DNA from: Nymphaea colorata
Taxonomy: Eukaryota > Streptophyta > Magnoliopsida > Nymphaeales > Nymphaeaceae
Length of the DNA stretch: 64,000 nt
NCBI RefSeq assembly: GCF_008831285.2
Contig: NC_045141.1
Location: 3,102,001 to 3,166,000 of the forward strand
Direction: 5' to 3'
Shown: positions 39,601 through 51,600 of the stretch, piece by piece
How positions within the stretch are numbered: the stretch's first letter is position 1
How the letters are laid out: every line of letters begins with the position of its first letter
Position numbers and translations under genes: made by a program
The notes under the pieces: generated by a model
The model's input: the letters and a program-made list of their open reading frames with translations, nothing else
What the model was told of the DNA's origin: nothing
Database searches by the model: none

Positions 39601-42600
39601 TATTGATCTCATGTTTTTGTTAGACATCAATGTTGTGATTTGGAGCATTTTTGTCATCCGTGTTATTGAGAGATATGAAGTGAATTTTGTATGAACTGAA
39701 TTTATTATCTAATGGAAAGTCTGTCCCATTGTCTTTGACTTGCATAGCTCATTTCCTTTTGAATCGTTGTGTCGTCGCACCTCAATGTTTTATGTTTTAA
39801 TAAAAAAAAAAAGTTATTTGAGGGTGAAAGGGTTGAGATGTGATAGAACAAAAGCTCCAAATTGAGTTTCCACAAGGATGATGGTCTCAATGACATTGGG
39901 CACTTCATTACGGTCCTTCAAAAGTACACAAGGATGTTATGAGAATAATCATCTATAAATGTAACAAAGCACTGAAAACCATAACAAGAGAGAATTCCCG
40001 AAGCCCTACACATCTGAATGGATGAAAGCAAATACTTTATTAAAATGATTTGTGGAAACAAGGTACGAAGCCTATCACGTTTAGCCAAATGACAAACATC
40101 ACAAGATGACATTGTCATATCTAGACTAGAAAATAGGTCAGGAAACAACTGTTTAAGTACTCTGAATGGAAGACGCCCAAGTCTCTCATGCCACTGCAAG
40201 ACAAGCTGAAGGAAGTCCTCTCTACTCTTCTTCGTCCTATTAACCACCATCACGAAAGCCATAGCAACACACATAGGTAATCGATAGAGACCCTTAAAAG
40301 CCAAACCAATCTCAGTCCTCTTCTCTATCACCAAGTCTTGCAACACACAATGATTAGTAGAAAAAATAAGCTTGCAATTCAATTCTTTCGTAATCTTGTT
40401 AATAGACAAGAGGGGTAAGGGAAGGTGAGGAACATGTAAGGTATTATGAACCAAGAATTTGTTTAACATTTAGAGACTCCCTTTCTCGGCTACGGAGATA
40501 GATGAACCATCGAAGAGAAACCTGTTCCTTCCCAAAAGAGAGCTTATATTCATGGAAAACCTTAGAATTTTCGGTCATATGGTATGTAGCACCACTATCA
40601 ACAATCTACTCTCCCGCACAAGAATTACCCTTTTCACCAGAGATTGCAAGGGTGCGATTGACTTCCACATCATCTCATGACTCAACCTGACTACTATCAA
40701 TGCGGCTCAGGTATGCACGAAGCTCACAAATCTGATTGGCAGAGATTATTGGTTTTTCCCCAGCTGGATTTGCAATTTCAGAGATAGGCTTCTTCTCACT
40801 AGAAGTTCTTCCACGACTATTTTTCTTCTCGGGATGAAGATCTCAGCAAAACTCAATGGTATGACCAGATTTCTTGCAGCGAGTACACTTCTGAGAAACA
40901 AGACAACAAAAAAATGTGCAGTCGAGGCAGGCCATGGCAGCAGCTTAGACGGTGGACACTAGCGGTAGTGGCAGAGGGTGACGGTGAAACCGGCAGAGAA
41001 ATCTACTTGAGCTGCACGACAGAGAGATCTGCAGGAGCTCCACGCCAGTGGCGGAAAAGGAGAGGACAACGCCGAACTAGAATAGCGAAAGGATTTGGGC
41101 ACCGACAAAGGAGAGTGCAGCAATGATAGGGGAAGGTGACGCAACGCTAGGGACTACGACAGCAAAGACAGACAACGCAGTATCAGAGGAGGCGACAACA
41201 GAAGAGGCGGGTGCTAGGAAGAAGTGCAACGCCGGCAACAGCGGGAAGGCGATGCTCTCAAGCGGAAGGCGGCGACAGTAGGGAAGGCGACGACCCCAGT
41301 GAAGGCAGTGGCAGACGATGACGGCAGGGAAGGTGAAGACAGGGAAGGTGAAGACAGGGAAGCCAACGATCAGGAAGAAGGAGGCGACGGAAGGGCAGGC
41401 GGCAACAACAGCAATTGACCAGATGTAGGCTGTGACAGCTCAGGTGGCGACGACAAAAAAAGGGACGACAACGGCAACCGGCAGCTCAGGCGACGACGGC
41501 ACAAGGGGCAACCGAGAAGAAGAATAATCCGGTTGGTGGGTCATACTCCTCCAATCGAACAGGGTTCCACCGAGATCGCCAAAGATTGAGGAGACTGTCT
41601 AAGCGTTTTTGGCAGTCGATGGTCGCCGGTTGCGGTGATTGTGTTCCTTGGATCAGGCGGAGCTCTGCAACAAGGCAGCGGCTTACACGTCCCCCACCCC
41701 CAACTTTTCTTTTGCCGAAAAATCATCACAAAAGCTCTGACACCATGTTGAACAAAAAGAAATGCAAAGAACACAAAATGTAATGTGGAAAACCCTCAAC
41801 ACGAGGAAAAAAAAAACCATGATGTTAGGAGATGATTCCGGCACTCACCAGCTGCCAGTCACTCTCTCTCTTAATTCTCATTAACACACAAATTAGGTTT
41901 ACAAGGGATACTTAAATAGGACCCAACATGAACTGCTCCTTTGGAATGGGTCGGATCGGGTCCAGACCCGGACCTAGTCATACATAAGACGCCAATAGAA
42001 TCCAAGTCCAGATGTAAGGAAGGTACATCATCACCATGAGAGCGAGGGCAAGAGAAAGTATTATTCCTCTTTCTTATCAAACTTTCTAAGAAAATCTTTA
42101 AATAGTAAATTCATGATAATACTGCCTTATTTAATATGTCAATAGTTTGGAACATGAGAATTAAACAGAAAAGTTAGCTTTCTGTTATTTTGTTTGTTCA
42201 TTTTTTTTTAGTTATGGGTCAAACTTCATAGTTTTTTATTATATTTTATTTGTGAATACTTTTTCCCGATTATTAGCCAAATTTCTTACTTTTTTAAGTA
42301 ATTTGTTTTTGCATTATATACCATAGAACTATCTGTACATCCAACAGCAGCTTTTGAAAGAACTTCAAAATTTTGTTTACTTTAATCTGTTATTCTCGGG
42401 AATGTAATCTGTTATTCTCCAAAAAATAACAATAATAATACTCTTAAATTACACATCAAAAACAGAAATTGTATCAATATTAATGACACCTAGTAAGTTT
42501 AGAGGACTCCATACCCGTTCCCTGATAGTTGCCAACAAGCCATCATTCCACTGTTCTCCATTTAAATGCAATTCTACACAATAAAGAAACAAATAACTAA

Positions 42601-45600
42601 GTGGAAAGCACAAAGGAGAAAATGAAACGAAACTCTAGGCCTCAAACAAATGAGTACAAAAATAGACACATCTATGTCAGGTGTGTGCTAGGGGTATATA
42701 TCACATATATAGAAACAACAAAATTAAAATTTTAAGCAAACAAACACATACATTGATTGTTTATATTCATAAATTATAGATTGCTAAACAAAAACTACCA
42801 AAACATACCAAAAATATACCCAAAAAAAGCGTTGTGGTCAACCCATGTCTTCTTATACCTGCACCTGTGCCCAACCATCTCGACATAGTACAGTGTAACA
42901 GTCCCTGTCCAGGAGTGTTGACATAAACACGTGCATCTGTGCAGGACACATGCATGTGCAGTAGGATAAAGAACACCAGACGATGAATCTACTACTAGAA
43001 AACATGGAGAAGAATTACAACCAGTGCACCAATGACTTGGACATCGCCAAAGAATCCAAACATTCTGTCAGAACACCAGTCGCTCCATGTCCTCCTTTCG
43101 AAATGCTTGATAAGGTGAACCCACAATCGACTTCTGAAAATGCTTTTGCTTCACACCTCAATCAGGAGAAGAGGGGAGCAGCAGAGACAATCAACGCCCT
43201 TTTTATGATCGACCACAAAGGCAAAGGAGTAGGTAAAAGGGAATGTGCAACCCAACCACAGAGCCCCCTCTAGTGCAGAGAAAGTTTACGGTTCCCAAGA
43301 TGGAGTTTCAGAGTTTTCAGGTGACGACCCTCTCAATTGGGCTAAATAATACTTCGAGTCAGGTGATGGTCCTCTCTATTGGGTCTTTTGCACTGAACAA
43401 TACTTCTGAGCAGCAGGTCTTCCTATAGAACAGTGTATCACACACATTGCAGTTCACCTGGAAGGCAAAGTGATCATGTGGTATAGGTGGTTATTAGTGC
43501 ATCTAGGTAAGAAGCAATGGGAGTAGCTAGTCAAAACCTCACTAGTCATATTTTCACCATCACCCAACTTGGATTACAACATGGAGTTGTTCAAAATTCA
43601 AAAGAGTAGATTGGTGGTGGAGTATCAAGCTAAATTTGATGAACTGAACAACTTACTTTACGGATGGCCCATAGAAGCATTATCGATGCTTTTGTTGGGG
43701 CCTAAAGATACGAAATATAGATTGAAGCGAAAGCAGCCACAGTTTTTGTTAAAGAGCTTTGGATTAGTTAAGTGGCCAAAAGGAAGAAAAAAAGGATGAG
43801 CGATGGAAGCAAGGAAAGCTTCTGCCTCATCTTCATGAAACTAGTGGCTGCATCTAAGGACCACACTGATAGTCTATAGCAAAAAAGGATAACCAAGAAG
43901 GGAAACCTACAGTGGTGAAGAAACTTAACCCCAAGCAGATAAACAATCAAAAAACAAAAGGGGTTAGTTTTCACTGTGTTAGAATATCACGTAATAGGGA
44001 ACCGGGTCCGGATATGGACCCGGCACCCATGGGCATGGGAACCGAGGATGGCTCGGTGCCCTAGGCGGGTTTCCTCTCCCTCTTATTTTCTGATCAAGTA
44101 TTGTAATCAGTTGATTAAGTGATAATTGACTCTCTCTCCTAGGGTTGCGGTTTTGCCCCTAGGTTAGAGCTTCTCTGTGGTTTTTTTTCTCTTCCTGAGG
44201 TTTTCCACATATATCCTGTGTTGCTTCTTCGTTTTTTCTTCTGTTGCGTGTTTCTACATGGTATCAAAGCCAGGTTGTGTGGGGTTCAGTCTGTGATCGT
44301 GGAGTTTCCGCTGTTCTTGTGCCGCTGCCGTCGTTTCCGCCGCTGCCGTCCTTTCCGCCGCCTGCGACGCCGCCGTCGTCACCCTTTGCTTTGTCGCCTC
44401 TTATGCCGTCGTCGTCTCTTGTGCACCGTCGCCTCTTGCGCCGTCGCCGCTACTCTTGAGCCGTCACTGCCTCTCTTACGCAGTACTCCCTCTCGTGTTT
44501 TCTGGTGTTGGATATTGTTTGTCTTTGGTGCTCGTGATGGCCGCAGAGATGACTCCCAAGAGCGAGAATGTGCCTGTTCAAGTCACCTCTATTCGGCTGA
44601 ACAAAGACAACTATCTCTCTTGGTCTGCTGCACTGGAAATTGGAATTACGAGTCGCGGTCGTCTGCCCTACATCACTGGGGAGAAACTCGCGCCTAGTAA
44701 AACCGATCCTAGCTGGGCGTCTTGGGCGTTGGAGGATAGTCAAGTTAAGGTGTGGATTATTAGTTTTGTTTCTGCTGATATTCAGCCCCTTATTTTGCGA
44801 AAGTCAACCTCATATGACATGTGGACTGTGCTTGCGAGGATGTATGGCCGTAAAAAGAGAGTCTTGTGTACGTACCAGATCAAACGCAGCATCTATTCCC
44901 TTAAACAGGGTGACTTGTCTGTGGCATCCTTTTATGCAGCCCTGAAGACTAAATGGGAAGAACTGGATTATCATGTGAATGATGACTGGAATTGTGGTTC
45001 TGGTCATGCCCTGTACTGGCAGAAGGAGTGGATGGACCGGACGTTTATTTTTCTGGGAGGTCTACGTGATGAATTTGAATCCATTAGGAGTCAAATTCTC
45101 AACTGTGACGAGACTCCTGGGATTGAGGAGGTGTATGCTCGGGTGAAATCTGAGGAACAACGCCGTCAGGAGATGCATATCGACTCTAGTCATGGGAGTT
45201 CACCCTCAGCCTTTGTTAGCCGTGCTCCAGGGACTGGGCAGCGTCCTGTTCGGCGTTGTAGTCATTGTAACAAGTTGGGGCATTCTGTTGATTTCTGTTG
45301 AGATATTCATCCTGAGAAGAGGCTCACCCGTGGTCGTCCCCCTTCTGGTCGGCGAGGTCCTCCTGTGCCCGACTCTAGTCATGGTAGCTCTACCAATGTT
45401 GAAAAATCAAAGCTTTCCTCCGACCAAATCAAGGAACTGCAAGCTTATATCAGCCGGCTTTCTACTACTCAGGAGGACGCCTCCACGTCTGAGGGTGCTC
45501 AGTTAGCCCAAGCTCTTGTTGCCACAAGCGATCAAGGTAATCCCTCACTTGGTGATTGGATTGTTGATGGTGGGGCTACGCATCATATGACAGGGGACCC

Positions 45601-48600
45601 TAAGATGTTTCAAGAGTACAAATTGTCTTCAGGGCAGCAACGCGTGTCTATGGCTGATGGGTCTTCCATATCTGTGGCTGGAAAAGGGAGTTTGTCCTTG
45701 TTAAATAAATATCGTCTTCATAATGTTTTTCATGTTCCCAATATCCCTTTGAATTTGTTATCTGTCAGCAGTATTACAAAAGAACTCAATTGCAATCTAA
45801 TCTTTTCTGCTGATCATTGTTCCCTGCAGCACTTGGTGACAGGGAAGAAGATTGGGATTGGTTCGGTTATTGATGGTCTCTACAGACTGCCCGTGCAGGT
45901 TGCTTCTGCTCTCATTTCAGCCACTAGTGGACAGTTGTCGGGCGTGGAGGACAGGTCTACCATTATGCGATGGCACGAGCGTCTTGGACATCTCCCATTC
46001 CAGTTGATTAAGAAGTTGTTCCCTAGTTTTTTTACTTTTATTTCCATGAACTCCTTCACTTGTGAAGTGTGACAGTTGGCTAAGCATGTTAGGGCTTCAT
46101 ACCCTATTTCTATCAATAAAGCCACACGTCTTTTTGCTTTGGTTCACTCTGATGTTTGAGGTCCTTCGGGAGTACCCACTTGTCGTTGTTTTCATTACTT
46201 TATGACTCTTATTGATTACTACTCCCGGTGTACGTTCATGTACCTATTGAAAGAACGTAGTGAAGTCCCAGTCATTGTCAAAAATTTTGTTGCATTTGTT
46301 GAGAATCAATTTCAGACGTCTGTTCAGACTTTCCGCACTGATAATGCTAGAGAGTATGTCTCCCAATCCCTGTATGACTTCTTGAGGAGCAAGGGTATTG
46401 TTCATGAGACGTCCTGTAGCTACACTCCTCCACAGAATGGCGTAGCCGAACGGAAAAATCGCCATTTATTAGATGTCACCCGTGCTATTATGTTCCACAG
46501 GCACGTTCCTAAGCGCTACTCGGGTGATGCTCTTCTCACCAGTGCCCACCTTATTAACCGTATGCCTACTCATGTGTTGAATGGTCGTACTCCTTACTCT
46601 GTGCTCAGGCCCACTCATAACCCCTAGCCTCTTGCTCCTCGGGTGTTTGGGTGTATTTGCTTTGTTCATAACCATAGTCCAACCATCAAGAAACTTGACC
46701 CTCGGTCTGTCAAAGCTGTCTTCTTGGGGTATTCCTCAACTCAAAAGGGATATAAATGTCTTGATCCTACTACTTCCAAAATCTATGTCTCCCGGGATGT
46801 TACCTTCCATGAACATGAGGCGTATTTTCCTGTGAATCCTCTTCAGGGGGAGTGTATAAGGAACAGTGTGGAAGAGTATTCTTCAAATCAGCTTATTCAG
46901 TTTATGGACTTCTTGGATTACAAGGCTAGTTACAATGTGGAAGATACAGTCAGAGATGATAGAGACAGTGGAAGGGGGCCCTGTGGATGATCAGCCCACA
47001 GCCCGTGATCATTTATTTAGCCAGGTGTACACCAGAAAGAAAAAAGATGTGGTTGAGGATGTTGATGTAACCAATCCCAATCCTGTGAGTTCCCCGAATG
47101 AACCAAGTCCAATGAATGAAGAGCTTCCCATAGCCTTGCGCAAGGGGACCAGGTCATGTACTTCTCACCCTATTCAGAGATTTATCTCATATGTGAAACT
47201 CAGTAAAGATTACAAATGTTTTATTACTTCTTTGTCTATGTCTGTGATTCCTAGGTGTGTGGAAGATGCTAGAGAGGATCCTAAATGGCTACAGGCCATG
47301 ACAGAGGAGATGGATGCCTTGGCAAAGAACAACACGTGGGAAGTGGTTGATATTCCCAAGGGGACTCACTTAGTCAGTTCCAAGTGGGTGTTTAATGTGA
47401 AGTATAAACCTGATGGTACTGTGGAACGGTATAAAGCTCGCCTGATTGCAAAGGGGTTCAGCCAAAAATATGGAATTGATTATCTTGAAACCTTTGCTCC
47501 TGTTGCAAAGCTGAAGACTGTGAGAGTCATCTTAGCACTTGCAGTGCAAAAGAAGTGGGGCATGAACCAGCTTGATGTCAAGAACGCCTTCTTGAACGGC
47601 CATCTAGAGGAAGAGGTCTATATGAGCATGCCTCATGGATATACTCAAAGCGGAAAATGTTGTCATCTCAAGAAAGCCCTGTATGAACTGAAGCAGTCCC
47701 CCAGAGCATGGTTTGAAAGACTGAGGGTGGTAATAAAGACTAATGGGTACAAACAGGGAAATGGTGATCATACCATATTCATTAAGCAGAGAAATGGCCT
47801 AGTGAGCATTCTTCTTGTATATGTTGATGATATTATTGTCACAGGTGACGACGAAGAAGAGAAAAGGAAGATGAAGGAGAGGTTAGCTGCTGAATTTGAC
47901 CTTAAAGATCTGAGAAAATTAAGGTACTTTCTGGGAATAGAGATTACTAGATCAGAGACAAGGCTTGTTATGAGCCAAAGGAAGTATACTCTGGATCTTC
48001 TAAAAGAAACAGGTAAACTGGGATGCAGGCCCTTTCTAACTCCAATGGAGTCTGGTACAAAGATAAGTATCAAAACTGGTAACATCCTGGATGAGGAAGG
48101 AAAAGGACGGTATCAGAGGCTGGTTGGTAAGCTTATTTATCTTACTCTTACTCGCCCTGATATTACTTATGCTGTAAATGTGTTGAGTCAATTTATGCAT
48201 GCTCCTATTGTCACTGGAAGAGTGCAGAAAGAGTGTTGGGGTACCTGAAGAATGACCCAGGTAAAGGACTTCTTTATACACAGCAAGACAAACTTAATAT
48301 TGAAGCATACTTTGACGCCGATTGGACAGGGTGCACAGATACTAGAAGGTCTACCACAGGGTACTGCATCTTTCTGGGAGGAAACCTGGTGGTATGGAGA
48401 AGTAAAAGGTAGGAAGTCTGCCCTAGGTCCAGTGCTCAGGCTGAATACAGGGCTGCTGCTATGGGGGTTACAGAAATGTTATGGCTGAAGATTCTTCTTA
48501 CAGATATTGGAATTGAAATGGAAGAGAAGATGAAGATGTATTGTGACAATAAGTTTGCAATTAACTTGGCAAATAATCTTGTCTTGCATGACAGAACCAA

Positions 48601-51600
48601 ACATGTGGAGATAGATCGTCACTTCATACGGGAGCGTATAGATTCAAAGGAGTTGATTTTTCCTTATATGAAGTCTGAAGATCAAATTGCAGATGTGCTA
48701 ACTAAAGCCTTATGTACATCACAATTTGAAAAGAATGTTAGCAAGCTTGGCATGTTTGACATGTATGCCAAGCTTGAGGGGGAGTGTTAGAATATCACGT
48801 AATAGGGAACCGGGTCCGGATATGGACCCGGCACCCATGGGCGCGGGAACCGAGGATGGCTCGGTGCCCTAGGCGGGTTTCCACTCCCTCTTATTTTTTG
48901 ATCAAGTATTGTAATCAGTTGATTAAGTGATAATTGACTCTCTCTCCTAGGGTTGCGGTTTTGCCCCTAGGTTAGAGCTTCTCCGTGGTTTTTTTCCTCT
49001 TCCTGAGGTTTTCCACGTATATCCTGTGTTGCTTCTTCGTTTCTTCTTCCGTTGCGTGTTTCTACACACTGCAAGGACAAACGGAAAGTAGGGCACACGT
49101 GCAAAAAAAGCACACATGTACTTGGTCGAGGATTCTGATGCCATGGAATCAAAGGAGAAAGAAGACATTACAAGTAGTGAAGAGTATAATTCACACCAAA
49201 AATATCTTTTCATGCACTAACGAGCTACGTCACACAGGTGCACCTAAACAGTTGTTGTGCCACAGTTGATGCAACAATGGTGCTGGTGCAAATCTGGTAC
49301 AGCAGTAGAAGCAGACAGTGTGCGTCTGATGATGGGTGAACATCAAAACTAATCATTTTAGATGCACACCCAACTAAACTAACCCTAATACAAAATTTTG
49401 CAATAGCTAAAATGTAAATATATACAAATAAGGCTATTAAGTAGTTAATTTAACTATAGAATAGATTATATGTATACATACATAATTATATATGTGTGTA
49501 TATATATACATACATACATAATTATACACACACATACACACACACACACACACACATATGTATACACACTCGTTGGTGCACCTTGCACTTACATTTTTTA
49601 AAGAATTGTTGCATCAGCACATGCATGCCAACCTATCATGACATAGCAAACGAATAATGATGCGTCACAAGTCATGTGAGTGGCTGGGCAATTGAAAGAA
49701 GGGAAGTGAGCAGCCTTTATGGGCACAAGGTCCACGAAAAAAAATTTGTGTGCAATTAAGACAGCGCAAAACATGTAGATGCAATGTGCTTGAACAACCT
49801 GAATTCAAGGTTGTTGTTGGGAATGGCAGTTTTCTTATGTGAAAAGGAAGATGTCCCAAGGAGACAGTGGAACTACAAAGGCAAAAAATTTCAGATCAAA
49901 CATTATCCCCTTGCCATGGGGGGGGTGGACATGGTTCGAGGCATCCAATGGCTGAAGTAGTAGGACAACGTCATGTGGGACTTCATAGATATGAAAATGA
50001 AGTTCCAAAGCGACACTGAGACATAATCACTTTGGGTTGTTCCAGCAAAAGATGTGAAATTGAAAAGGGGAGTACCAAGTGAATAAACTCAGCCATAGGA
50101 ACCAACTATGCGAATTCTGTTAGCCTTCACCTACTAACTACTCTGCTGATGACCCTGGAAGGAGATGCGGGCAAACACCAAGAGAAATAACTAAAAATCA
50201 TCACCTCCATCCCACAACCAGTCATAGAAGAGTTCACGGATGCAGTTGAGCAGCCAATGATTGAAGAATTGTTAGATGAGTTACAAGGAGCAACGATCTT
50301 CTCAAAGCTGGATTTGAAAGTCGGATCTTCTAAAAACATTTCCAACATATTTTTCTTCATGCCTTAGATTAGTTGCACACAGATAATTGTTTTTTTCTCA
50401 TAGTAAGTTATGATTTATTGCACACACTTTGTAGGAATATGCACCAATGACCGACACAAATTGCAGTAACCATCAACACTCGAGAATTTAAAGAACTGGT
50501 TCTAATCATGTGTAAGCCCCCTGCTAATTCACCAACCCTTTACAAGAAAACCCTAAGATGACATATGCACAAACACACACCCTAATCCCAGATTAAGGCT
50601 TCTTCCTCCCAGAGGTAAGACACTCTCAAAGCTGCGATGAACACTGATCTGGCCAACTGACCCTATTTATGGAGGCTATCAGGTCAGTCCAATGGACCTG
50701 GCCCATGATCCCATATCCGGTATCTAACAATACTTCTCCCATCGAAAAACGCCTTGTCCTCAAGGTGTGAGTGGCTGACAAGAAAGATTCGCTGCATGAA
50801 AATAGTCCTTCCTCACCAAAATTTTGTTGCATTTCCCATAAAGAACTGGAAACCCAAGTTTTCTAGCTGCCTTCACAACATTGGGGTCAATATCAAATGC
50901 CACATATGGCCAACCCATGATATTACTCTCCAGACCTGAGGCCAGTGGAGTTGATAAGAAATTGGCAAGGACCTGCCCATCTGTCCTGTTGAAGCATGTA
51001 AAGATGGGTCTTGGGACCGGGTCTGGATCTAGACCCGATCCAGCTTGTAGCTCTTGTTGGGTCTTACTTAAAGACGTGTAACCCTAATTTCTGGTGTTAA
51101 TGAAGTTCTAACAGAGAGAGAGTCTGGCGGCTAGTGGGCACTAGACCTCCTCACCCGTGGTTTTTTCCCTCTCGTTGAGGGTTTTCCACGTTACATCCGT
51201 GTTCGATCTTTATTTCCCGTGTTTCTACATGTCCAAAGCCAACAATGACAACAGGATCAATGGCATCAAAGTTCACCAAATCTGCAACTTTTTCCTGCCC
51301 TTTGAGCTTCTCCTCGATTATGCCAGCGGCAGTCCTCCCAAGTTCATTGAGGAATGGAGTTAATGCCATTGATAAAATAACAAGGATAAGCAACTTATTC
51401 AGCTCAAGAGCCTGTAGACTGAGAAAATACCACGAATCCAAATTCTCCTCCATGGGATAGAAGCAGTCCTATTTGCATACTTTCTTGCAAAGACAGCCTG
51501 ACGTGGCCCTATTGCAGTTATTGTCAATGTATTGATTACAATGAGACCACCTAGGAGAGATAGTACATTTGGCCACTCCCGAAAAAGAAGCTGCATATCA

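Larger units (their letters stand above)
39846..41984 (-). mobile_element. Reverse copia remnant with 5' LTR, truncated in integrase
   Basis: On the minus strand: LTR 41984-41746 (TGTATGACTAGG...TTCAACA), primer site TGGTGTCAGAGC just after it (41745-41734), a long leader (41730-40900), a CCHC knuckle CTRCKKSGHTIEFC near 40890-40850, a protease region with IVDSGATYHMT, pre-integrase WHERLGRLPF, and the start of integrase (FIDDYSHN). The element ends where gypsy LTR copy 2 begins. Most of gag before the knuckle is missing. LTR and coding parts belong to the same lineage as the 12479 and 43977 elements. Confidence 0.78.
43977..49066 (+). mobile_element. Full-length copia LTR retrotransposon
   Basis: 5,090 bp with two 282-bp LTRs (43977-44258 and 48785-49066) that differ at about nine positions. 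An exact CACTG target duplication flanks it (43972-43976 and 49067-49071). The primer site TGGTATCAAAGCC starts at 44259, and a polypurine tract (agcttgagggggag) ends at the 3' LTR. Gag and all pol domains are present, but at least six stops and two frameshifts break the polyprotein. It has inserted in the gag zinc knuckle of a gypsy element. Confidence 0.95.
42983..50345 (+). pseudogene. Ty3/gypsy gag-pol remnant split by a copia element
   Basis: Gag pieces at 42983-43976 (hydrophobic TLQFTWKAK-type and VVEYQAKFDELNNLLYGWP motifs) lead to a zinc-knuckle region KGVSFHC, interrupted by the copia element 43977-49066. It resumes at 49072 with CKDKRKVGHTC. A protease end with HYPLAMGGVDMVRGIQWLK lies near 49900, and the start of RT with EELLDELQGATIFSKLDLK near 50260. 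RNase H and integrase are gone, and no LTR pair could be assigned. A MITE also interrupts it (49225-49646). Confidence 0.75.

Noticed and set aside
40914-41774. Several basic or Gly/Asp-rich open frames
   Set aside because: They lie in the leader of the reverse copia remnant, on the wrong strand for its gag.
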